A stretch of 64,000 bases of DNA from JAIBJN01 sp963830885 (GTDB taxonomy: Bacteria > Actinomycetota > Thermoleophilia > Gaiellales > Gaiellaceae). The stretch is taken from positions 62,001 to 126,000 of the forward strand of contig CAWHOA010000022.1 in the NCBI GenBank assembly GCA_963830885.1, written 5' to 3'. Below the pieces are notes generated by a model. That model had not been told where the DNA came from. It saw only the letters and a program-made list of their open reading frames with translations, and ran no database searches. Every line of letters begins with the position of its first letter. Position 1 is the first letter of the stretch. The translations under genes and the position numbers were made by a program. This document shows, in pieces, positions 57,002-64,000 of the stretch.

Positions 57002-57636
57002 GTGATCGACGGCTGGAAACGCGCGCTCGTCCTCGCTCCGCACACGGACGACGGGGAGTTCGGCTGCGGCGGGACGATGGCCCGCCTGGTCGAAGCGGGG
57101 ATGGAGGTGCGCTACGTCGCCTTCTCCATCGCCACGAAGTCGCTGCCGGAGGGCTTTCCGCCGGACACGCTCGCGCGCGAGGTGCGCGCCGCCACGGCGG
57201 AGATCGGGATCCCCGAGAGGCAGCTCGTCGTGCAGGACTTCGAGGTGCGCGCCTTTCCGGACCACCGCCAGGCGATCCTCGAACTCCTCATCGAGCTCTG
57301 GGAGGAGTGGCCGCCCGACGCGGTGTTCATGCCGAGCCTGCGCGACATCCACCAGGACCACCAAGTCGTCGCCCAGGAGGGCCTGCGCGCCTTCAAGCGG
57401 ACGACCGTCCTCGGCTACGAGATCCCCTGGAACAACTTCAACTTCGACCACCAGGCGTACGTGGCCTGGAGGAGCGCCACGTGGAGCGCAAGGTCGCGGC
57501 GCTCGCGCACTACGCCTCGCAGCAGCACCGCAACTACGCCAACCCCGAGTACATCCGCAACCTCGCCCGAACGCACGGCCTCAACGTCAACCGGGACTTC
57601 GCCGAGGTGTTCGAGGTCTACCGCGTCGTGAGCTGA
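57002..57636 (+). CDS. LmbE/PIG-L-type deacetylase (one frameshift as sequenced)
   Basis: About 211 aa after repair. Zinc-site motif LVLAPHTDDGEFGCGGTMARL (PHxDD, here PHTDDGE) at residues ~10-30, SLRDIHQDHQVVAQEGLRAFK with the third ligand, and YEIPWNNFNFDHQAYVA. Near 57465 one base appears missing; the protein continues in another frame as LEERHVERKVAALAHYASQQHRNYAN to YRVVS. These enzymes remove N-acetyl groups from GlcNAc conjugates. GTG 57002 follows TAGGGT (56990-56995) by 6 nt. Upstream of a flavoprotein-WecA-sulfotransferase set. Confidence 0.85.
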
Positions 57637-57730
57637 TGGCGCGGCGCATCGTCCTGAGGCCCTGTGAGACTGCGCGCCGTGCGGAGGTTCCGGCGACCGA
57701 GCTCTGGTTACCCACGCTAAGGTGACCTCC

Positions 57731-58994
57731 GTGATTCTGGGAGCCGGCATCGCCGGGCTCGGCGCTGGCCTGGCGCTGGCCGAAACTGGAAGCGACTTCA
57801 CCATGCTGGAGCTCGAGGACGGGCCCGGCGGTCTCGTGCGGACCGACGAGGTCGACGGGTTCCGCTTCGACCGCACCGGCCACTTCCTGCACTTCAAGGG
57901 CGACCTGCTCTGGCAGCAGCTCCAGGAGACGGGCGTCCCGTTCGACCGCATCGAGCGCAAGAGCGCCGTGCTGGTCGGGGCAGGCCGTCGTCCCCTATCC
58001 CATCCAGTACAACCTGTGGGCGCTCGACTCGCCGGAGCTCGCGCAGGCGTCGCTGGCGGAGCTCACCGGCGACGGCCACCCGGACGAGCCGCCCGAGACC
58101 TTCGCCGACCTCATGCTCAGGAGCTGGGGCCGGACGCTCTACGACATCTTCTTCCAGCCGTACAACGAAAAGCTCTGGGGGCGGCCGCTGACGGACCTGC
58201 CCGCGGACTGCGTCGGGGGGTATCTCCCCACGATCGACGTCGACCTGGCGGTCGCCGGCGCGGCCGGCCTCACGGAGTACGGCGGCTACAACGGCACGTT
58301 CTTCTATCCTTCCAGCGGCCGCCTTGGCGACGCCGCGGACGCACTGGCGGCGCCGCTCGCGGACCGAACATGCTATGAGTGCGCCGTCCGAGCGATCGAA
58401 CTCAGTGAGCGGCTCGTCGAGACCGGGAGGGAGACCATCGTACGAGATGTTGATCTCCACCCTGCCCCTGGACACGTTCCTCGTCCTCGCCGGCGAGCAG
58501 CCATCGCCCGAGCTCTTCGAGGCGTCCGAGATCCTCAACGTCAGGATCGGGTTCCGCGGCTCCATGCGGAAGCCGCACCAGTGGGTCTACGTGCCTGACG
58601 CCGAGCTGCCGTTCCACCGCATCGGGTTCCCGAGCAACGTGAACCCGAAGACCTGCCCGCCGGGCTGCGCGAGCATCTCGGTCGAGTACACGCACCCGCG
58701 CGACGGGGCGCCGCTCGCCGGCGCCGATATCGCCGACCAGGAAATCGCCTACCTCGACCGCCTGGGCTTTCCGTCGAAGAGGTGCTCACGGTGAACGAGC
58801 TCCTGCTCGAGCCCGCGTACGTCGTCAACCGCTCGCCGGGCCGGCCTGAGTTCGAGGAGATCCGCCGCCGCCTGGCGGAGGCGGGCGTCACCCTGGCCGG
58901 CCGCTTCGCCACCTGGGACTACCTGTCGATCGAGGAGTCGTTCGACTCCGGCTGGCTCGCCGGAGCGACGGTCCGGGAGGGCGTGCGTGTCTAG
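57731..58994 (+). CDS. FAD-dependent amine oxidase/UDP-galactopyranose mutase-like protein (three frameshifts as sequenced)
   Basis: About 420 aa after repair. FAD site VILGAGIAGLGAGLALAE, GLVRTDEVDGFRFDRTGHFLHF, then after a shift at the G run 57977-57980: QAVVPYPIQYNLWALD and FFQPYNEKLWGRPLTDLP, motifs of UGM/protoporphyrinogen-oxidase-like flavoproteins. A second shift near 58440 leads into YEMLISTLPLDTFL, and a third near 58772 into VEEVLTVNELLLEPAYV. The start at GTG 57731 is favoured because TAAGGT (57718-57723) lies 7 nt upstream; GTG 57722 is the alternative. The setting suggests a sugar or polyprenyl-linked substrate. Confidence 0.75.
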
Positions 58995-60035
58995 GGGCGA
59001 CGGGATCGTCGGCGAGAACGGCCTGCTGATCTGGCTCGCGCTCTCGGCAGCTTTCATCGTGGCCGCCGTCGGGCGGTCGCCGTGCGCGCCGCCGCGCGCC
59101 GCGGCCTCGGCGTCGTCGATGTCCCGGACCCGATCATCCCCGCGCACACGAGGCCGGTGGCCACCATCGGCGGGATCGCGGTGGCGCTCGGCTGCCTCGC
59201 TGGAGTCGCCGTCATCGGCCTGACGGAGACGGTAAGAGCCGAGCTCGCTATCGGCGCGCTCCTCTTCCTTGCCATCGGGGTGATGGACGATCTGCTGAAG
59301 CTGTCCGTCCGCGGGAAGCTCCTGCCGCAGCTGCTGGCCGCCGGGGTCGTGGTCGCGCTCGGCGCAAAGCTCGAGGTGACGGGGAACGGCGCCCTCGACG
59401 CGGCGCTCGCGTTCGTCTGGATCCTCGTCGTCGTGAACGCCGTCAACCTGACGGACATCTGCGACGGCCTCGTCTCGGGGCTCGCGGCCATCGCGTTCCT
59501 GACACTGGCCGCCATCGACCCGTCGCGCGGCGAGATCGCCATCATCGCGGCCGGCGCCTGCGCGGGGTTCCTCGTCCTCAACGCCCCCAGGGCCTCGATC
59601 TTCCTCGGCGACGCCGGCAGCCACTTCGTCGGCTTCCTCCTGGCCGCCCTCTCGATGCAGACGGTCGGGGGCCGGGATCGATTCGCCGAGTTCACCGCCG
59701 TGCTGCTCGTGCTCGGCGTCTTCCTCTTCGAGCTCGTCTTCCTCGTGTGGGCGCGCCGCCGCCGCGGCCTCTCGTGGTGGCTCGGGAGCGACGACCACGC
59801 CGCGATCAGGCTCCAGGCGGCCGGGCTGACCGTCTGGAGCACCGACGTCATCCTCTGGGTCTGCGGCGCCATGCTCGGGATCGGCGCGATCCTCGTGCAC
59901 CGGCTCGACGGCCTCCAGCTTCTCCCGCTCGGCATCGCCGTCGCGGCGTTTTTCGTGATCGCCTGGCGCGTCCTCGCCGGCCTCATGACTCCGACGGAGG
60001 CTGAGGTCGCGGAGGCGCGGACGCCCGCGCGATGA
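58987..60035 (+). CDS. WecA/MraY-family polyprenyl-phosphate sugar-phosphate transferase (one frameshift as sequenced)
   Basis: About 349 aa after repair, roughly ten transmembrane helices. It starts at GTG 58987, overlapping the flavoprotein gene; one base is missing near 59072, where the first helix joins VAVRAAARRGLGVVDVPDP. Family motifs: IGVMDDLLKLSVRGKLLPQ (DD motif), NAVNLTDICDGL (Mg/uridine site) and IFLGDAGSHFVGFLLAALSMQ. It should transfer a sugar-1-phosphate from a UDP-sugar onto undecaprenyl phosphate, initiating a glycan. Overlaps the sulfotransferase gene by ATGA. Confidence 0.87.
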
Positions 60036-61032
60036 CCCCCGCGCAGCCGCGGCTCGACTTCGTGGCGGGACTGCCGCGGAGCGGAAGCACCTGGCTCGGG
60101 CGCGCGCTCGGGCGGCACCCGGACGTTGCCGCCTTCGGGGAGACCTGCTTTACGGCCGGCTGTACGTCGAGCCGCGCGAGGACGGCCTCTACGGCGCGGA
60201 GGAGCTCGAGCGCGTGCGGCAGATCCAGCGGACGCGGGACTGGGAGACCACGACGACCGACCCGACCGGCGGCGACCCGCCCTGGCGGCCCGGCGAGTAC
60301 GCGGAGCTCGTAGACGCGTCTTCGCGGGCCTGGGGCCGCCCCTGCCGCCGCACAGGTGCTCGAGGCCATTGCGGCAGCGTGGTCGAGCGCGGGGCCAAGC
60401 AGCGCGCGAGCGAGAATACGCCGCTGCACGTGCACTGGCTCCCGCGGATGGCGGAGAGCTTCCCCGACGCCCGCTTCGTCCTCACCCCGCGGAACCCGTA
60501 CGAGTACACCGCCTCGAACAAGCGCCTGGGACGGCGGCTCGACAGCCGGGTGCGGCGCGCGCTCGACAGCCCGTGGCGCCACCCGCTGATCGCGGCCCTC
60601 TTCTGGCGCTCGTACGCCAGGTCGATCCGGCGGGCGCTCGCCGCGTACCCGGACCGTACGCTGCTCGTCCGCAACGAAGACCTGAAGGACCGCACCGTGG
60701 AGACGCTCGCGGGGATCCAGGCGTTCCTCGAGCTCTCCGAGGCCGACCTCACCGGGTCCGCGGGAGCGAACTCGAGCTTCCGCGAAGGCGAAGAGCGCGC
60801 GCTGAGCGCGACCGACGTCTTCTGGATGAACCTCGTCGCCGGCCGCGCCATGCGCGCCTGCGGCTACGAGCAGCGCCCGGCGAAGCCGGGGATCGCGCCG
60901 GCCGCCGCCTCGATCGCCCTCGCGCCGTTGAGCCTCGCGGCTACTGCAGTGCGCATCCCGCGGATGGTGCCCGGGTCGTTCGTCGCCTACACGCGCGGCT
61001 GGCGCCGCCGCTGGACTCAGAGCGTCCGGTAG
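60032..61032 (+). CDS. sulfotransferase (four frameshifts as sequenced)
   Basis: About 334 aa after repair. PAPS 5'-phosphosulfate loop PRSGSTWLGRALGRHPDV near residue 16; 3'-phosphate region RFVLTPRNPYEYTASNKRLG; NEDLKDRTVETLAGIQAFLEL. Frame breaks, each consistent with one missing base: near 60145 (then LLYGRLYVEPREDGLYG), 60321 (then VFAGLGPPLPP), 60345 (then QVLEAIAAAWSS) and 60395 (then GAKQRASENTPLHVHWLPR). It would transfer sulfate from PAPS to a sugar or lipid, probably the product of the WecA-like enzyme next door. The end overlaps the convergent oxidoreductase gene by 16 bp. Confidence 0.78.
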
Positions 61033-62204
61033 GTCAGCGTCTCCCGAGCGCGCGTCTCGTGGGAGCGGACGATCGCGTCGCAGATCTCCGCCGTGCGGTA
61101 CCCGTCCTCGAAGGTAGCCCCGTAGGGGCCGACCTCGCCGTCCGAGGCGATCGCATCGAGGAAATGGTGCAGCTCGTGCACGAAGGTGTGCTCCCAGCCG
61201 ATCACGTGCCCGGGCGGCCACCAGTGCTGCCAGAAGGGGTGATCCCCTTCGGAGACGAGGATCGTCCGCAGGCCCGCCTCGGCGGTCGTCGCGTCCGGGC
61301 CCGGGCTCACCTGCAGCTCGTTCAGTCGCTCGAGGTCGAAGGCGAGCGAGCCCTTGGAGCCGTTGATCTCCCAGCGCATGGAGTTCTTCCTGCCGGTCGC
61401 GAAGCGGGAGGCCTCGAAGGTGCCGACGGCGCCGCCGTCGAACTCGGCGATCGCCTCGAAGGCGTCGTCGACGTCGACGCGGCCGCCCGGCCGGTCGTCG
61501 ATGAACGTCCGCAGGACGCCGGAGATCGACTCGACCTCGCCCACGAGGAAGCGGCCGAGGTCGATGATGTGCGCGCCCAGGTCGCCGAGCGCGCCGGAGC
61601 CCGCGACCGAGCGGTCGAGCCGCCAGACCTTGGCGAAGGCCGGGTCGAGGATCCAGTCCTGGAGGTACGAGGCGCGGAAGTGGTAGATCTCGCCGAGCTC
61701 GCCGGCCTCGATCATCTCGCGCGCGAGCCGCACGGCCGGGACGAAGCGGTAGTTGAACGCGCACATGTGCTTGACGCCCGTCGCGGCGACGCGGCGGTAC
61801 ATCTCGAAGGACTCGTCGGCCGTGCGCCCGAGCGGCTTCTCGCAGACAACGTGCTTGCCCGCCTCGGCCGCGGCGATGGTCGGCTCGGCGTGGAACGAGT
61901 TCGGGCCGGAGTTGTCGAAGAGCTGGACGGCGGGGTCGGCGACGAGATCGTGCCAGTCGGTCGTCCAGCGCTCGAAGCCGTACCGCAGCGCCGCCTCGGC
62001 GACTGCGTCCTCCGACCGCCCGGCGACCGAGACGAGCAGCGGGCGCAGCGGCGGCGGCCAGGTCATGTAGGAAAGCGCGCGGTAGGCGTGCGCGTGCGCC
62101 TTCCCCATGAAGGCGTACCCGAGCATGCCGACGCCGATCGTGTCGGGCAGGTCGGTCACGCGGTCGGCTGCGGGCTCGGCGACGTCGGCCTTCAGGCCGC
62201 TCAC
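61017..62204 (-). CDS. Gfo/Idh/MocA-family sugar dehydrogenase
   Basis: 395 aa from GTG 62204 (GTGA overlap with the isomerase stop). NAD(P)-binding IGVGMLGYAFMGKAHAHAYRAL, the family EKP motif in HVVCEKPLGRTADESFEM, and AGSGALGDLGAHIIDLGRFLVG (catalytic Asp/His region). It oxidises a sugar or cyclitol hydroxyl. Paired with a TIM-barrel isomerase and near a ROK gene, it looks like part of an inositol-like or sugar catabolic operon; substrate unknown. Confidence 0.9.
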   Translation of the reverse strand: MSGLKADVAEPAADRVTDLPDTIGVGMLGYAFMGKAHAHAYRALSYMTWPPPLRPLLVSVAGRSEDAVAEAALRYGFERWTTDWHDLVADPAVQLFDNSGPNSFHAEPTIAAAEAGKHVVCEKPLGRTADESFEMYRRVAATGVKHMCAFNYRFVPAVRLAREMIEAGELGEIYHFRASYLQDWILDPAFAKVWRLDRSVAGSGALGDLGAHIIDLGRFLVGEVESISGVLRTFIDDRPGGRVDVDDAFEAIAEFDGGAVGTFEASRFATGRKNSMRWEINGSKGSLAFDLERLNELQVSPGPDATTAEAGLRTILVSEGDHPFWQHWWPPGHVIGWEHTFVHELHHFLDAIASDGEVGPYGATFEDGYRTAEICDAIVRSHETRARETLTYRTL

Positions 62205-63205
62205 GAGACGTCTGCCTTGAACTGCTGATCGAAGGCGACGGCAGACGGAGCGAAGTCGATGCGGCGCACGAACGCGACCGCGTCCTGCGCACCCCACTGT
62301 CTATCCATGCCGGAGTCCTCCCATTCGACGGAGAGCGGTCCTTCGTACCCGATCCGGTTGAGCGCGCGGATCATCTCCTCGAAGTCGACGTCTCCGTGCC
62401 CGGGCGAGACGAAGTCCCAGCCGCGGGCGCGGTCCCCGAAGTCGACGTGCGAGCCGAGGATGCTCCGCCGGCCGTCCAGCCGCCGCTTCGAGTCCTTGAC
62501 GTGCACGTGGTAGATGCGGTCCGCGAACTCGGCAACGAACTCGGCCGGGTCCAGGAACTGGTGGATCAGATGGCTGGGATCGAAGTTGATCCCGAACGCA
62601 GGGTTCCGGCCGACGGCCTCCAGGGCGCGCGCGGTCGTCGGAAAGTCGTACGCGATCTCGGTCGGGTGCACCTCGAGCCCGAAGCGGACCCCCTCCGTCT
62701 CGAAGACCTCGAGGATGGGCAGCCACCGTTCGGCGAAGTCCTCGTACCCCCGGTCGATCGCCGCCCAGTCGTTGGGCGGGAACGAGTAGAGCATGTGCCA
62801 GATGCTCGACCCGGTAAAGCCGTTCACCTGGGTGACGCCGAACGCCGCCGCGGCACGGGCCGTGTCGGCCACGCGCGCGGCCGCGCGCTGTCTGACGCCC
62901 TCCGGATCGCCGTCCCCCCAGATCTCCGGCGGGAGGATCGCTCGGTGGCGCTCGTCGATCGGGTCGCAGACCGCCTGCCCGACGAGGTGGCAGGAGATCG
63001 CCTCGCAGACGAGCCCCCGCGACTCGAGCAGCTCGCGGCGGCCGCGGCAGTAGTCAGCGTCGCTCAGCGCGGCCGCGACATCGAAGTGGTCACCCCAGCA
63101 TGCGAGCTCGAGCCCGTCGTAGCCCCAGTCGGCCACGCTCGTCGCCAGGTCCTCCAGAGGGAGGTCCGCCCACTGACCGGTGAAGAGCGTGACGGAGCGA
63201 GGCAC
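62201..63205 (-). CDS. sugar phosphate isomerase/epimerase (AP endonuclease 2 fold)
   Basis: 334 aa, TIM barrel. Metal-binding and strand motifs: GYDGLELACWGDHFDV, FGLEVHPTEIAYDFPTTARAL (Glu ligand), NFDPSHLIHQFLDPAEFVAEFADRIYHVHVKDSKRR (Asp/His ligands) and GYEGPLSVEWEDSGMDR (last Glu). Similar proteins act in myo-inositol and hydroxypyruvate/tagatose isomerisation. Starts at GTG 63205; a promoter with an operator in its spacer lies about 60 bp upstream. Confidence 0.9.
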   Translation of the reverse strand: MPRSVTLFTGQWADLPLEDLATSVADWGYDGLELACWGDHFDVAAALSDADYCRGRRELLESRGLVCEAISCHLVGQAVCDPIDERHRAILPPEIWGDGDPEGVRQRAAARVADTARAAAAFGVTQVNGFTGSSIWHMLYSFPPNDWAAIDRGYEDFAERWLPILEVFETEGVRFGLEVHPTEIAYDFPTTARALEAVGRNPAFGINFDPSHLIHQFLDPAEFVAEFADRIYHVHVKDSKRRLDGRRSILGSHVDFGDRARGWDFVSPGHGDVDFEEMIRALNRIGYEGPLSVEWEDSGMDRQWGAQDAVAFVRRIDFAPSAVAFDQQFKADVS

Positions 63206-63261
63206 GGTGATGCCCCCAGCGCCTCAGCCCGTCCAGGCCGCGGCTCCTCGGAGCGTAAGGA

Positions 63262-63290
63262 TGAATAGCGGCAATACTTTGCCGCGTCAA
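63262..63290 (-). promoter_or_regulatory. promoter with operator in the spacer, sugar operon
   Basis: Minus strand: TTGACG (63290-63285), 17-bp spacer, TATTCA (63267-63262). The spacer is filled by a perfect inverted repeat, GCGGCAA-AGTA-TTGCCGC (63285-63268 read on this strand). A repressor bound there would exclude RNA polymerase. The regulator could be a ROK or LacI protein; the upstream gene is ROK-family. Confidence 0.65.
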
Positions 63291-63315
63291 GCCCTAAGTC
63301 ACGCGCGGCGAGGGA

Positions 63316-64000
63316 CTAACGCAGGGCGGCGAGCTCGCGGCGCCCGACCGGCGTCCCGGCGTCGAGCCACTGCGAGAGGCGGTGCGGCGAGAAGAGCTCG
63401 TCGGTCACCATGGCGGCCGCGCCGATCACCCCGCCGAGGCCCTCGAGCGTCGACCGCTTGACGACGAGGTCGCGGGTCGCCAGCGGGAGCGAACGGCGGT
63501 AGACGCTCTCGCGGATGGTCGCCAGCAGGAGGTCGCCGGCGCCCGCGACGCCGCCGCCGATGACGATCAGCGACGGGTTGAAGAAGTTCACGATGCCCGC
63601 CAGCATCCGGCCGATCAGGCGGCCGGCGTTCGTGATCAACTCGACGCTGGCCGGGTCGCCGTGCGCCGCGGCCCGCGAGAGGTCGCGGGCGTCGAGCGAG
63701 CCCTTCTCGTCGAGCAGCCTGGCGAGGAAGGGACTGCGGCCCTCCCTGGCGAGGCGCTCGGCGTCTCGGCCGAGAGCGGCCCCGCCGGCGAAGGCCTCGA
63801 GGCAGTTCACGTTCCCGCAGCGGCAGATGACGTCGTCGCCGTCCACGTCGAGGATCTGGATGTGTCCGACGTCGCCTGCGCAGCCCTGCGCGCCCCGGTG
63901 CAGGCGGCCCTCGACGACGATCCCGGCGCCGATGCCCGTGCCGATCTTGATGAAGACGACGTTCTCGTGCTCGCGCGCGATGCCCGCGCGCAGCTCGCCG
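63316..64000 (-). CDS. ROK-family sugar kinase or repressor, C-terminal part
   Basis: The frame is open to the window edge, giving the last 227 codons. ROK features: VVFIKIGTGIGAGIVVEGRLHRGAQGCAGDVGHIQI with the catalytic/zinc His, and the zinc motif CRCGNVNCLEAFAGG, then NFFNPSLIVIGGGVAGAGDLL. The N-terminus, which would show whether a DNA-binding domain is present (repressor) or absent (kinase), is missing. Located upstream of the sugar isomerase/dehydrogenase pair on the same strand. Confidence 0.88.
   Translation of the reverse strand, partial: GELRAGIAREHENVVFIKIGTGIGAGIVVEGRLHRGAQGCAGDVGHIQILDVDGDDVICRCGNVNCLEAFAGGAALGRDAERLAREGRSPFLARLLDEKGSLDARDLSRAAAHGDPASVELITNAGRLIGRMLAGIVNFFNPSLIVIGGGVAGAGDLLLATIRESVYRRSLPLATRDLVVKRSTLEGLGGVIGAAAMVTDELFSPHRLSQWLDAGTPVGRRELAALR

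Overview
The window is a high-GC (about 70%), gene-dense bacterial segment with short intergenic spaces, many GTG/TTG starts and frequent 4-nt GTGA or ATGA gene overlaps. The gene content (aminofutalosine menaquinone route, three-helix Rieske protein with a subunit IV-cytochrome c fusion, Zur/ZnuABC, GT-C and O-antigen-ligase-type membrane proteins) suggests an aerobic actinobacterium, most likely of the Thermoleophilia (Gaiellales/Solirubrobacterales). That placement is inference; no rRNA or marker set is present to fix it. I found no tRNA, rRNA, CRISPR array, IS element or intergenic gap longer than about 200 bp.

Layout. 0-1.6 kb: phenylacetyl-CoA epoxidase genes paaA and partial paaB, diverging from a TetR repressor over a PaaR-type operator. 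1.7-9.5 kb: a secreted M36 metalloprotease, a lipid kinase, and a 2-oxo acid dehydrogenase E1alpha-E1beta-E2 operon with a structured leader in front of E2. 9.5-18.5 kb: a CHRD protein, a cysteine-less thioredoxin fold, an SDH-type Clp-fold protease, then a co-directional run of membrane glycan enzymes, a phosphodiesterase and pcm. 18.5-22.7 kb: a membrane M23-like protein diverging from hemB-hemL. 22.7-32.4 kb: a respiration cluster in which menaquinone genes (ubiD, ubiX, ubiE, polyprenyl synthase, mqnE, mqnA, mqnC) surround the menaquinol:cytochrome c reductase genes qcrABC. 32.4-39.7 kb: a phosphodiester glycosidase, DedA, sugar aminotransferase, CapD-like dehydratase and a PhoX-like protein. 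39.8-46 kb: a glycosyltransferase, a CysL-like LysR regulator with an Fe-type alcohol dehydrogenase, RsgA and an MFS exporter.

46.0-51.9 kb is the most unusual part. It is a tight seven-gene operon joining sulfate activation and reduction (sat, cysC, cysH) to phosphosulfolactate synthase (comA), a two-subunit class I fumarase and a short fumarate-reductase-type flavoprotein, with no sulfite reductase in the window. It could fix sulfite into C3 sulfonates, with the fumarase and flavoprotein acting on sulfo analogues of malate and fumarate. 52-57 kb holds a Wzy/ligase protein and a Zur-controlled zinc importer; 57-61 kb a LmbE-flavoprotein-WecA-sulfotransferase glycan cluster; 61-64 kb a sugar oxidoreductase, isomerase and ROK gene set.

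Two features recur across the window. At least eleven genes have a TANNNT box exactly 6-7 nt before the start codon, the signature of leaderless transcription. Ten genes are also broken by single-base indels, and one of the bc-complex genes by an in-frame stop. These cluster at 24.7-26.2 and 57.4-60.4 kb; because conserved protein continues in the shifted frame each time, they look more like sequence errors than decay. Gene coordinates for broken genes span the whole repaired gene.
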